Origin: Pseudonocardia benzenivorans CB1190
GTDB taxonomy: Bacteria; Actinomycetota; Actinomycetes; Mycobacteriales; Pseudonocardiaceae
Direction: 5' to 3'
Length of the DNA stretch: 64,000 nt
Assembly (NCBI RefSeq): GCF_000196675.2
Contig: NC_015312.1
Coordinates: 3,100,001 to 3,164,000 of the forward strand
In this document: one piece after another, positions 31,941-40,295 of the stretch
How the letters are laid out: the number at the start of each line of letters is the position of its first letter
How positions within the stretch are numbered: the stretch's first letter is position 1
The notes under the pieces: model-generated
The model's input: the letters and a program-made list of their open reading frames with translations, nothing else
Databases searched by the model: none
Told to the model about the DNA's origin: nothing
Made by a program: the position numbers and the translations under genes

Positions 31941-33413
31941 ATGATCGAGCTCCAGAACGTCAGCAGGTCGTTCCCGGGGGCACGGGCCCTGACCGACGTC
32001 TCCGTCACGTTCCGGCCCGGACGGGTGCACGCCCTCGTCGGCGAGAACGGTGCCGGCAAATCGACCCTCATCAAGGTCGCGTCAGGGGTGCTGCAGCCCG
32101 ACTCCGGTGAGATCCGGGTCGACGGCCGGCCGGTCCGGCTGACCCCGCGCGACGCCCGTGAGCTGCAGATCCGCGTCCTGCACCAGGAGCGCCAGGTCGC
32201 GCTGACCCGGTCGGTCGCCGACAACGTCGTGCTCGGCGAGGCACCCCGCAACCGGTTCGGGCTCTCGGGCCAGTGGCTCGTCGAGCGCGAGGCGCGGCGG
32301 CGGCTGCAGCGGGTCGGCGTCGAGCTCGACGTGCGAGCACCCGTCGCGACGCTCTCGGTCGCGCAACGCCAACTGCTCGAGCTGGCCCGTGCCGTCACCT
32401 TCGAGGCGCGCTGCCTGATCATGGACGAGCCCACCGCGTCGCTGCACCCGGAGGAGATCGAGCAGCTCTTCGAGGTCGTCCGCCGCGTACGCGAGCACGG
32501 CGTCGGCGTCGTCTACATCAGCCACCACCTGTCCGAGGTGATCGCCCTCGCCGACGACTACACCGTCCTGCGCGACGGCCGCCGGGTCGGTGGCGGCCTC
32601 GTCGCCGACACGACGACGGACGGGCTCGTGGCGCAGATGTTCGGGTCCGAGGTCTCGCTGCGCCGCGAGGACATCCACGGCGGCGGCACCCGGCCCGGCG
32701 ACGTCGCGGCCCGGCTGCGCGGCGTGCACTTCGGTCGCCGGCTCAAGGGCGTCGACCTCGACCTGCGGTTCGGCGAGACGGTGGTGATCAACGGTCCGGT
32801 CGGTTCCGGAGCCGCCGAGCTTGGCCGGCTTCTGAGCGGTGCCGCACGACCGACCGCCGGTGTCGTCGAACTGATGGGCGAACCCGGTTCGACCCGCCGC
32901 CGGGCCGCGATGCGCGGCGTCGCGCTGATCCCGGCCGACCGCAAACGCGAAGGGTTGCTGCTCGACCGTCCGATCCACGAGAACAGCGAGCTCGCGGGCG
33001 ACGCGGCGCACCCGATGACCTGGTACTCCGCCGCACGCGCGGCCGACCGGTGCCGGCGCGGCGGCCGCGCACTGGGGCTCAAGGCCGCCGACGTCCGGCT
33101 GCCCGTGCGTGGGCTCAGCGGCGGGAACCAGCAGAAGGTCCTGATCGACCGCTGGCTGCGCGTCGACGCCCGGGTCCTCGTTCTCGACGAACCCACCGTC
33201 GGGATCGACATCCCCAGCAAGGCCGAGATCTACCGGCAACTGCGCGCCCTCACCCGCGCGGGCGCCGCCGTCGTCGTGTTGTCCACCGAGTACCAGGAGA
33301 TCCGCTGCGTCGCCGACCGGGTGATCGTCATGCGGGACGGTGTCGTGGCGGGGGAGATACCCGGCGTCGACGCGACCGAACAGGCACTGTTCGCCCTCGG
33401 AGCCAGGAGCTGA
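31941..33413 (+). CDS. sugar-type ABC importer ATPase (RbsA/XylG-like, two domains)
   Basis: 490 aa with two tandem nucleotide-binding domains. Domain 1 has Walker A GENGAGKST (34-42), a signature-like LSVAQRQLLELARA and Walker B CLIMDEPTASLH. Domain 2 has a degenerate P-loop (GPVGSGAAEL, no GKS/T) but an intact LSGGNQQKVLIDRWL and VLDEPTVGIDI, as is usual for RbsA-type proteins. It energises uptake through the permease and binding protein encoded next. The ATG at 31941 is chosen so that the operator stays upstream. It is 2 bp from the permease gene. Confidence 0.93.
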   Translation: MIELQNVSRSFPGARALTDVSVTFRPGRVHALVGENGAGKSTLIKVASGVLQPDSGEIRVDGRPVRLTPRDARELQIRVLHQERQVALTRSVADNVVLGEAPRNRFGLSGQWLVEREARRRLQRVGVELDVRAPVATLSVAQRQLLELARAVTFEARCLIMDEPTASLHPEEIEQLFEVVRRVREHGVGVVYISHHLSEVIALADDYTVLRDGRRVGGGLVADTTTDGLVAQMFGSEVSLRREDIHGGGTRPGDVAARLRGVHFGRRLKGVDLDLRFGETVVINGPVGSGAAELGRLLSGAARPTAGVVELMGEPGSTRRRAAMRGVALIPADRKREGLLLDRPIHENSELAGDAAHPMTWYSAARAADRCRRGGRALGLKAADVRLPVRGLSGGNQQKVLIDRWLRVDARVLVLDEPTVGIDIPSKAEIYRQLRALTRAGAAVVVLSTEYQEIRCVADRVIVMRDGVVAGEIPGVDATEQALFALGARS

Positions 33414-33415
33414 CC

Positions 33416-34438
33416 ATGACCACCACCGACGTCCCGCCGGAGGTCGGCGCGGCCACCCCACCGCTGCAGCGCCGCGGCCTCTCCCCGCTGATGCGCGAGC
33501 ACCTGCGGGTCTACGCACCGCTGGTCCTGATCGTCGTCGCGCTGGGCGTGGTGACGACCGCGTACAACCCGGCGTTCCTCAGCGGCGCCAACATCGGCCG
33601 GCTGCTCGCCGCCAACGCCGTGCTCGGCGTACTCGTCGTCGGCCAGACGCTCCTGCTGGTCGGGGGGCAGCTCGACCTGTCCGTCGGCAGCCTCGTCTCC
33701 GTCGCCGGGGTCGTCACGGCGAGCTTCGTGCTGCACGGGCTGCCGACCGTCGTCGTCGTGGCCGTGTGTCTCGTGGCCGGGGCGCTCATCGGGCTCTGCT
33801 GGGGCCTGATCGTCGCCTACCTCAAGGTGCCGCCGTTCATCCTCACCCTCGGCGGGCTCGCGGTGTTCGCCTCGCTCGCCCTCACCCTCGCGGCCAGCAC
33901 CCCCATCCCCATGCCGACCGGCATGACGTGGGTGCGCGCCGAGGTGCTCGGCGTGCGGGTCGGGGTCATCGTGTGGGCCCTGGTCATCGTGCTCGGTGCC
34001 CTCTTGCTGCACTTCACGCGCTTCGGTCGCAACGTCTACGCCGTCGGGGCCAACGAGGAGGCAGCCTTCCTGGCCGGCGTCCCGACGGCCCGGATCAAGA
34101 TGGCCCTCTACTCGGTGAACGGCCTGCTCGCCGGGCTCGCGGGCGTCATGTTCGCCGGCCGCGTCGGCGCGGGCGACCCGCGCGGCGGCGTCGGCCTCGA
34201 GCTCACCGTCGTGGCAGCGGCCGTGCTCGGCGGTGCGTCGCTCGCCGGCGGCCGCGGCAGCATCGTCGGCGGCGTGCTGGGGGTGCTCGTCGTCGCGATG
34301 GTCACCGACTCGCTGTCGTTCCTGGACGTCCCCGACACCTACAACCAACTGGTGCTGGGCGTGATCCTCATCGGCGCGGTCGCGGTGACGGCGACGTCGG
34401 AGATCCGCCGCATCCGGGCGGCGCGCCGGACCGGCTGA
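33416..34438 (+). CDS. RbsC-type ABC importer permease
   Basis: 340 aa with about 9-10 transmembrane helices. Family landmarks are LLVGGQLDLSVGSLVSVAGV in the first half, the EAA-like AFLAGVPTARIKMALYSVNG and GGASLAGGRGSIVGGVLG near the C-terminus. It starts 2 bp after the ATPase stop. Together with the ATPase and lipoprotein it forms a complete importer. RbsC-type systems carry sugars but also autoinducer-2, purines and other polar compounds, so the cargo could be the island's N-heterocycle. Confidence 0.93.
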   Translation: MTTTDVPPEVGAATPPLQRRGLSPLMREHLRVYAPLVLIVVALGVVTTAYNPAFLSGANIGRLLAANAVLGVLVVGQTLLLVGGQLDLSVGSLVSVAGVVTASFVLHGLPTVVVVAVCLVAGALIGLCWGLIVAYLKVPPFILTLGGLAVFASLALTLAASTPIPMPTGMTWVRAEVLGVRVGVIVWALVIVLGALLLHFTRFGRNVYAVGANEEAAFLAGVPTARIKMALYSVNGLLAGLAGVMFAGRVGAGDPRGGVGLELTVVAAAVLGGASLAGGRGSIVGGVLGVLVVAMVTDSLSFLDVPDTYNQLVLGVILIGAVAVTATSEIRRIRAARRTG

Positions 34439-34481
34439 CGCCCTGTCCCGCGCCGGCCCGCCCACCCCCCAAGGAGACATC

Positions 34482-35504
34482 ATGGCCAAGGACCCCGTTC
34501 TGCTCTCCCGTCGCTCGTTGCTGGGTGGCCTCGGCGCGCTCGGCGGCATCGCCCTCGCCACCGCCGCGTGCGGCTCCGGCAGTGCTGCCGGTGCCGCAGG
34601 CACCGGCGCCGGCGGCGCCTCCAAGACGATCGGCCTGTCGCTCAACGGCGTCGTCGACTACACGAAGTACGTCGCCGAGGGCGTCGCGATGGGCCTCGAC
34701 GGCGGCAACTACCAGATCAAGGTCGTGCAGGCGAACTTCGACGGCCCCACCGAGCTGCGCAACATCGAGAGCCTGCTCTCGCAGGGCGCCGCGGGCGTCG
34801 TCATCAACCCGAACACGATCGAGACGACGCTCAACGGCGTCCGGGAGGCGAAGAGCTCCGACATCCCCGTCGGCCTCGCGCTGTGGGCCGGCCCGGGGCC
34901 GCTCGACCCCTACGTCAGCGGCGTCGCCCACCTCGACTCCGTCAAGGGCGGGACCCTGGTCGGGGACTGGCTCAAGGCGAACGTCAAGCCCGGCAAGGTC
35001 ATCGTCGTGCAGGGTGTCGTGGGCCAGGGCTTCTCCGAGCGGATCGACGAGGGCCTCGACGCCTCGCTGAAGGGCAGCGGCTTCGAGGTGGTCGTGCGCG
35101 AACAAGGCATGTTCGACCGCAACACCGCCGTCGGTGTCGTCGAGCGCGGGCTGCAGGCCCACCCCGACGCGAAGATCGTCGTCTCCTACGCGGCGACGAT
35201 GGGCGACGGCATCGCCGCCTACCTGAAGCAGAACAACGTCACCGACGTCACCCACGTCACCAGCGACGCCGACGAGGAGATGCTGACGTGGTTGGGCACG
35301 CCGTTCCTGCGCGCGTCCCGCTTCTACTCGGCCGCCGAGACCGGGCTCATCGCCGCGAAGATCGTGCGGACGGCCCTCGAAGGCGGCTCGCCGCAGTTCC
35401 AGAACGCCGTCTTCCAGGACATCATGACGGCCGAGAACAAGGACGCGATCCTGGCGCAACACCCGATCAGGTACCCGCAGTTCGCCTCGAAGCTCGCGCT
35501 GTGA
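34482..35504 (+). CDS. periplasmic-binding-type lipoprotein of the ABC importer
   Basis: 340 aa. Signal peptide with twin arginines (SRRSLLGGLG) and a lipobox ending at Cys30 (ATAAC), so it is probably exported folded by Tat and lipid-anchored outside the membrane. The mature part has two Rossmann lobes of the RbsB type (IGLSLNGVVDYTKY, GAAGVVINPNTIE, GKVIVVQGVVGQG, SYAATMGDG). It captures the cargo for the permease. Ribosome site AAGGAGA upstream; third gene of the importer operon and probably continuous with the Mo hydroxylase genes. Confidence 0.92.
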   Translation: MAKDPVLLSRRSLLGGLGALGGIALATAACGSGSAAGAAGTGAGGASKTIGLSLNGVVDYTKYVAEGVAMGLDGGNYQIKVVQANFDGPTELRNIESLLSQGAAGVVINPNTIETTLNGVREAKSSDIPVGLALWAGPGPLDPYVSGVAHLDSVKGGTLVGDWLKANVKPGKVIVVQGVVGQGFSERIDEGLDASLKGSGFEVVVREQGMFDRNTAVGVVERGLQAHPDAKIVVSYAATMGDGIAAYLKQNNVTDVTHVTSDADEEMLTWLGTPFLRASRFYSAAETGLIAAKIVRTALEGGSPQFQNAVFQDIMTAENKDAILAQHPIRYPQFASKLAL

Positions 35505-35573
35505 CCCGCGCGACGCGCCGTGGCCGGGCGACCGCGCACGGACCGGCGGTACGACGAAGGAAGAAGGTCGGCG

Positions 35574-36446
35574 ATGAAGCCACCCTGCTATGAGTACGTC
35601 GCGCCGGACACCCTGGCCGGCGCGTTGCGAGTACGGGCGGAGAGCGAGGACTCGGTGGTCCTCGCGGGTGGTCAGAGTCTCGTCCCCACCCTGAACTTCC
35701 GGCTCGCCAACCCCGACACCGTCATCGACCTGCGACGCGTCGCCGAACTGGCGACGATCGACACCCGTGACGGGATGATCCGCGTCGGCGCGATGACCCG
35801 CCAGCGGACGTTGGAGCGCAACGACGCCGTCCTGGCCCGCAACCCGCTGATCCGGGAGACGATGGAGTACATCGCCCACCCGGTGATCAGGAACCGCGGG
35901 ACGGTCGGGGGCAGCGTCGCGCACGCCGACCCCGCGTCCGAGCTGCCGTGCCTGCTCACGCTGCTGGACGGCGAGCTGACCGCCCGGTCGTCGGCGGGCG
36001 CGCGGACCATCCCCGCGGCCGAGTTCTTCGAGTTCGTCTTCACCACCGCCCTCGAACCCGAGGAGTTGCTGGTCGAGGTCGCCTTCCCGGTCCTGGAGCC
36101 GGGGGAGGGCTGGGCGTTCCGAGAGTTCGCCCGTCGGCACGGCGACTTCGCCGTCGCCGGTGCCGGCGCCACGCTGCTGCTCGACGATGCCGGCCGCATC
36201 GCGCGGGCCCGGCTCGCGGCCTGCGGCGTCGCCACCACCCCGGTGCGGCTGCGCGCGGCCGAGGAGGCGCTGCGGGGGGTCGAGCCGGGCAGCGAGGCGT
36301 TCCGGGCAGCCGGCGAGCTGGCCCGCGACGCCGTGACCACCGTCGACGACACCGCCGCGAGTGCCGACTACCGGCGGCACCTGCTGAGCGGGCTGGTGAA
36401 CGACGTCCTGACGCGGGCGGCCGCGCGGGCGGGAGGGCCACGATGA
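35574..36446 (+). CDS. molybdenum hydroxylase FAD subunit (CoxM-like)
   Basis: 290 aa. FAD-binding domain of the xanthine dehydrogenase/CO dehydrogenase medium subunit: VVLAGGQSLVPTLNFRLA (PP-loop), AHPVIRNRGTVGGSVAHADP (the TIGG-type motif) and the C-terminal CO-DH flavoprotein domain (RRHGDFAVAGAGAT). It carries electrons from the Fe-S subunit to an external acceptor. ATG at 35574 after GGAAGAAGG; the stop overlaps the start of the Fe-S subunit (ATGA). Confidence 0.93.
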   Translation: MKPPCYEYVAPDTLAGALRVRAESEDSVVLAGGQSLVPTLNFRLANPDTVIDLRRVAELATIDTRDGMIRVGAMTRQRTLERNDAVLARNPLIRETMEYIAHPVIRNRGTVGGSVAHADPASELPCLLTLLDGELTARSSAGARTIPAAEFFEFVFTTALEPEELLVEVAFPVLEPGEGWAFREFARRHGDFAVAGAGATLLLDDAGRIARARLAACGVATTPVRLRAAEEALRGVEPGSEAFRAAGELARDAVTTVDDTAASADYRRHLLSGLVNDVLTRAAARAGGPR

Positions 36447-36997
36447 ACGGGAACCACGGCACGAACCACCTGGACGCGGAACCGGTCGACGGCGACACCC
36501 GCTACGGCCCCGACGACCGGATCGCGATCTCGCTGACGGTCAACGGGGAGAAGGTCGAGGCGGCGGTGTCCCCCCGCCTGCTGCTGTCGGACTTCCTGCG
36601 CGGGGACCTCGGCCTGACCGGGACGCACGTCGGCTGCGAGCACGGCGTCTGCGGCGCGTGCACCGTCCACCTCGACGGGGTGCCGGCCCGATCCTGCCTG
36701 ACGATGGCCGTCCAGGTCGACGGCATGGAGGTCCGCACCGTCGAGGGCCTGGCCGGGTCCGACGGCACGCTGCACCCGGTGCAGCGCGCGTTCCGGGAGT
36801 GCCACGGCCTGCAGTGCGGGTTCTGCACGCCCGGGTTCCTGATGGCGGTGACCCACCTCGTCGAGAACGAGGAGCTGGCCGAGACCGACGACGGCGTGCG
36901 CGCCCAACTCGCCGGAAACCTGTGCCGCTGCACGGGCTACATGGGCATCGTCGCGGCCACCCGCCGGGCCGCCGCCGAGATCGCGTCGAAGGGATAG
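36443..36997 (+). CDS. molybdenum hydroxylase 2Fe-2S subunit (CoxS-like)
   Basis: 184 aa with two [2Fe-2S] clusters: plant-type ligands in GCEHGVCGACTVHLDG plus a following Cys, and the helical C-terminal cluster CGFCTPGF...NLCRCTGY. It passes electrons from the Mo-pterin subunit to the flavin subunit. The N-terminus is about 28 residues longer than usual, hydrophilic and possibly disordered. Overlaps the FAD subunit gene by 4 bp and is 3 bp from the large subunit gene. Confidence 0.94.
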   Translation: MNGNHGTNHLDAEPVDGDTRYGPDDRIAISLTVNGEKVEAAVSPRLLLSDFLRGDLGLTGTHVGCEHGVCGACTVHLDGVPARSCLTMAVQVDGMEVRTVEGLAGSDGTLHPVQRAFRECHGLQCGFCTPGFLMAVTHLVENEELAETDDGVRAQLAGNLCRCTGYMGIVAATRRAAAEIASKG

Positions 36998-37000
36998 TCG

Positions 37001-39403
37001 ATGTCCACCCGCCAGTTCGGTGCCCGCGTCCAGCGCAACGAGGACGCGCGCCTGATCACCGGCCGCGGCCGTTTCGTCGACGACCTGCCGCTCGACGGCG
37101 TGCTGCACGGCGCCTTCGCGCGCAGTGCCGTGGCCCGCGGCCGCATCACCCACCTCGACACCACCGCCGCGCGGGCCCTGCCGGGGGTGCACCGCGTCTA
37201 CACCCACGCCGACCTCGGCGAGCTCGACGTCACGATGCCGCTGCTGATCCCGCACCCGTGCATCGGCCATCCGCGCACCCAGTACCCGCTCGCCCACGAG
37301 GACGTCTACCACGTCGGGCAGGCGATCGCGTTCGTCGTCGCCGACGACCGCTACATCGCCGAGGACGCCGCGCGGCTGATCGAGATCGACTACGACATCC
37401 TGCCGGTCGAGGTCGACCCCGCGAAGGCCGCGCTCGACGGCGCACCGCTGGTCCACGAGGACGTCCCGAACAACATCGCGGCGCACCTCGTGCAGGTCAG
37501 CGGCGATCCCGACGCCGCGTTCGCGGCCGCCGACCACGTGACCCGCATCCAGGTGCGCGTCGACCGCAGCACCGCCGCGCCGATGGAGTGCCTCAGCACG
37601 GCGGCGCGCTGGGACGCGGTCTCCGGCGAGCTCACCGTGTGGGACGGCACCCAGGCTCCGATCGGCCTGCGCGGCGCCCTGTCGAGCCTGTTCGACCTGG
37701 ACGAGGACAAGGTGCGTGTCGTCGCCCCCGACGTCGGCGGCGGCTTCGGGCCCAAGATCGTGTTCCCGTACAGCAACGAGATCCTCGTGCCGTTCGCGGC
37801 CAAGGACCTGCGCCGGCCGGTCAAGTGGGTCGAGGACCGCTCCGAGAACTTCGTGCACATGACCCACGAGCGGACCCAGATCCACGACATCGAGCTCGCC
37901 GCGACCAGCGACGGCGTCGTCCTGGGCCTGCGGGACACCTTCCTGCACGACACCGGGTCGTTCATCCCCTACGGGATCGCCGTCGCCCAGGTCGCGTCCA
38001 CCCAGATCGCCGGCCCGTACCGCATCCCGGCGATCCACGTGACCTTCGACTGCGTCTACACCCCGACGGTCCCCGTGACGCCCTATCGCGGCTGCGGCCG
38101 CCCGCAGGCCAACTTCGCCATCGAACGCGCGATGGACCAGCTCGCGGCCGAGCTCGGAATCGACCGCTTCGAGATCCGGCGACGGAACTTCATCACGCCC
38201 GACGAGTTCCCCTACACCCGGCCGGACCTGGTCTTCGCCGACGGGCTGCCGGTCACGCTCGACAGCGGACGCTACGACGACGCGCTGGCCGCGCTGGAGA
38301 AGGCGCTCGACCTCGACGCGATCCGCGCCGAGCAGGAACAGGCCCGGGCCGAGGGCCGCATGCTCGGCCTCGGCCTGTCGTTCTACGTCGAGGGAACCGG
38401 GCTCGGCCCGTACGAGGGCGCGAAGATCCGGCTGCACCCGATCACCGGCAAGGCCTACGTCAACACCGGGCTCACCGCGCAGGGGCAGGGCCACGAGACG
38501 GCGTGGGCACAGATCGTCGCCGACCAGATCGGCGTGCGGCCCGAGGACGTGATCGTCGTCGAGGGCGACACCGGCGTCTTCGACTGGGGAGTGGCGACGT
38601 TCGCCAGCCGCGCGGCCGTCGTCAGCGGCAACGCAGTGCACATCGCCGCGGTGAGCGCGCGGGCCAGGATCGCGCAGGCCGCGGCCAACATGCTCGAGGC
38701 CGACCCCGACGACATCGAGCTGGCCGACGGGCGCGCCTTCGTGCGCGGCACGACCTCTCGCGGCGTCACGCTCGCCGAGGTCGCGACGATGAGCAACCCG
38801 CTGCGCTACGCGTTCAACAAGGCCGCGCAGACGGCCACCCAGTTCGCGCCGACCGCACGCAGCACCGGCAAGCCGCTGCCCGACGGGGAGCGTCCCGGCA
38901 TCGAGGTCTCCGAGTACTACTCCCCGCCGCACGCGACCTGGGCCTACGGGGTGCACGCCGCGCTCGTCGAGGTCGACCCCGTCACCTGCGACATCGACGT
39001 CAAGCGGTACGTGTGCGTGCACGACTGCGGCAACATGATCAACCCGATGATCGTCGAGGGCCAGGTCGCGGGCGGTGTCGCGCAGGGGATGGGCGGCGCG
39101 TTCTACGAGAAGCTGGAGTACGACGAGAACGGCGTGCTGCGCAACGCGAGTTTCATGGACTTCCTCGTGCCCTACGCGACGGAGGTCCCGCACATCGAGA
39201 TGATCCACCTGGAGACGCCCTCACCGCTGAACCCGTTGGGCATCAAGGGCGTCGGCGAGGCCGGCACCATCCCCGTCGGGCAGGTCATCGCGTCGGCGGT
39301 CGAGGACGCGCTGAGCCCGCTCGGCACGCCGCCCGTGCGGCAGGTCCCGTTGAGTCCCAGCGCGATCCACGACCTGCTGCGCCAGGCGCGGGTGAACGTG
39401 TGA
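37001..39403 (+). CDS. molybdenum hydroxylase large subunit (xanthine dehydrogenase family)
   Basis: 800 aa Mo-molybdopterin catalytic subunit. Landmarks are ARLITGRGRFVDDL at the N-terminus, DVGGGFGPK, GQGHETAWAQI and the base-containing GIKGVGEAGTIP near the C-terminus. The active-site loop reads TPYRGCGRPQ, not the AYRCSFR of genuine (form I) CO dehydrogenase, so CO is not the expected substrate. Such enzymes hydroxylate a carbon next to a ring heteroatom using water (purines, pyridines, nicotine). The CoxG-like protein at 26 kb is its likely assembly partner. Confidence 0.93.
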   Translation: MSTRQFGARVQRNEDARLITGRGRFVDDLPLDGVLHGAFARSAVARGRITHLDTTAARALPGVHRVYTHADLGELDVTMPLLIPHPCIGHPRTQYPLAHEDVYHVGQAIAFVVADDRYIAEDAARLIEIDYDILPVEVDPAKAALDGAPLVHEDVPNNIAAHLVQVSGDPDAAFAAADHVTRIQVRVDRSTAAPMECLSTAARWDAVSGELTVWDGTQAPIGLRGALSSLFDLDEDKVRVVAPDVGGGFGPKIVFPYSNEILVPFAAKDLRRPVKWVEDRSENFVHMTHERTQIHDIELAATSDGVVLGLRDTFLHDTGSFIPYGIAVAQVASTQIAGPYRIPAIHVTFDCVYTPTVPVTPYRGCGRPQANFAIERAMDQLAAELGIDRFEIRRRNFITPDEFPYTRPDLVFADGLPVTLDSGRYDDALAALEKALDLDAIRAEQEQARAEGRMLGLGLSFYVEGTGLGPYEGAKIRLHPITGKAYVNTGLTAQGQGHETAWAQIVADQIGVRPEDVIVVEGDTGVFDWGVATFASRAAVVSGNAVHIAAVSARARIAQAAANMLEADPDDIELADGRAFVRGTTSRGVTLAEVATMSNPLRYAFNKAAQTATQFAPTARSTGKPLPDGERPGIEVSEYYSPPHATWAYGVHAALVEVDPVTCDIDVKRYVCVHDCGNMINPMIVEGQVAGGVAQGMGGAFYEKLEYDENGVLRNASFMDFLVPYATEVPHIEMIHLETPSPLNPLGIKGVGEAGTIPVGQVIASAVEDALSPLGTPPVRQVPLSPSAIHDLLRQARVNV

Positions 39404-39425
39404 CCCGGCGGCCGGTGGCCGGCGG

Positions 39426-40256
39426 ATGATCCTGGTGACCGCGGCCGGCGGGATGACCGGCCTCGCCGTGACCGCCGCGCTGCGGCGCCGAGGCCTGCCG
39501 GTGCGGGCGCTGGTGCGGGGCCGGCGCGCCGCCGCGGAACTGGCCGTGCTCGGTGCCGAGGTCGTGGTCGGCTCGCTGCGTGACGACGACGCGACCGCGG
39601 CCGCGCTGCGTGGCTGCGGCGCCCTGTACCTGATCTGGCCGAACTTCGACGCCGACGAGCTCGCCGGTGCGACCCGGCTCGCGCAGCGGGCCTGCGAGGC
39701 CGGGGTGGGCAGGCTCGTCTACCACTCGGTGCTGCGCCCGCAGCTGGAACGGATGCCCCACCACTGGCAGAAGCTGCGGGTGGAGGAGTTCCTCGACACC
39801 CTCGACGTGGACCGTAGGGTCGTCCAGCCCTGCGCCTACCTCGACAACGTCGGCGGGCAGCTCGACGTCGTGCGGCGGACGGGCCGCTTCCCCAGCCCGT
39901 GGGGCGTCGGGGCCCGACTGTCCTACGTCGATCTGCGCGACGTCGCCGATGCGGCCGCCGTCCTGCTCACGAGGGACGGACTCGACGGTGGCACCTTCGA
40001 ACTGTGCGGGCCGCAGGCCCTCGACGCCGACGACATCGCCGCGGCCCTGGCGCGCCGGCTCGGACATGTCGTCCGCGCCGTCGACGCCCCACCCGCCGCG
40101 GCGGCGGACCACGCGGGCCGGTGCCTCGCGCTCATGTCCGACCACTACCGCGAGTTCGGGTTCACCGGGCCGCCGTTCGTGCTGGAGGCGCTGCTCGGCC
40201 GGCCCGCCCGCACGCTCGACGACTACGTCGCGACCCTCGCCGACCGGGCCGGCTGA
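39426..40256 (+). CDS. NmrA-like NAD(P)-binding protein
   Basis: 276 aa atypical short-chain dehydrogenase. The N-terminal Rossmann motif ILVTAAGGMTGLAVTAALR is followed by RALVRGR, where the Arg cluster suggests NADP preference. YHSVLRPQ and the HHWQKLRVEEFL region replace the classical YxxxK, as in NmrA/HSCARG proteins that sense redox state or act as quinone/aldehyde reductases. It follows the Mo hydroxylase genes by 22 bp and is probably their operon's last gene; its role in the pathway is unclear. Confidence 0.87.
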   Translation: MILVTAAGGMTGLAVTAALRRRGLPVRALVRGRRAAAELAVLGAEVVVGSLRDDDATAAALRGCGALYLIWPNFDADELAGATRLAQRACEAGVGRLVYHSVLRPQLERMPHHWQKLRVEEFLDTLDVDRRVVQPCAYLDNVGGQLDVVRRTGRFPSPWGVGARLSYVDLRDVADAAAVLLTRDGLDGGTFELCGPQALDADDIAAALARRLGHVVRAVDAPPAAAADHAGRCLALMSDHYREFGFTGPPFVLEALLGRPARTLDDYVATLADRAG

Positions 40257-40295
40257 CCGCCGGTCCCGGCCGGCGCCGAGGGCGTGTTCCCGGCG

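Noticed and set aside
35574..39403. Aerobic CO dehydrogenase
   Set aside because: The large-subunit active-site loop lacks the AYRCSFR motif, and the neighbours are amide and heterocycle enzymes.
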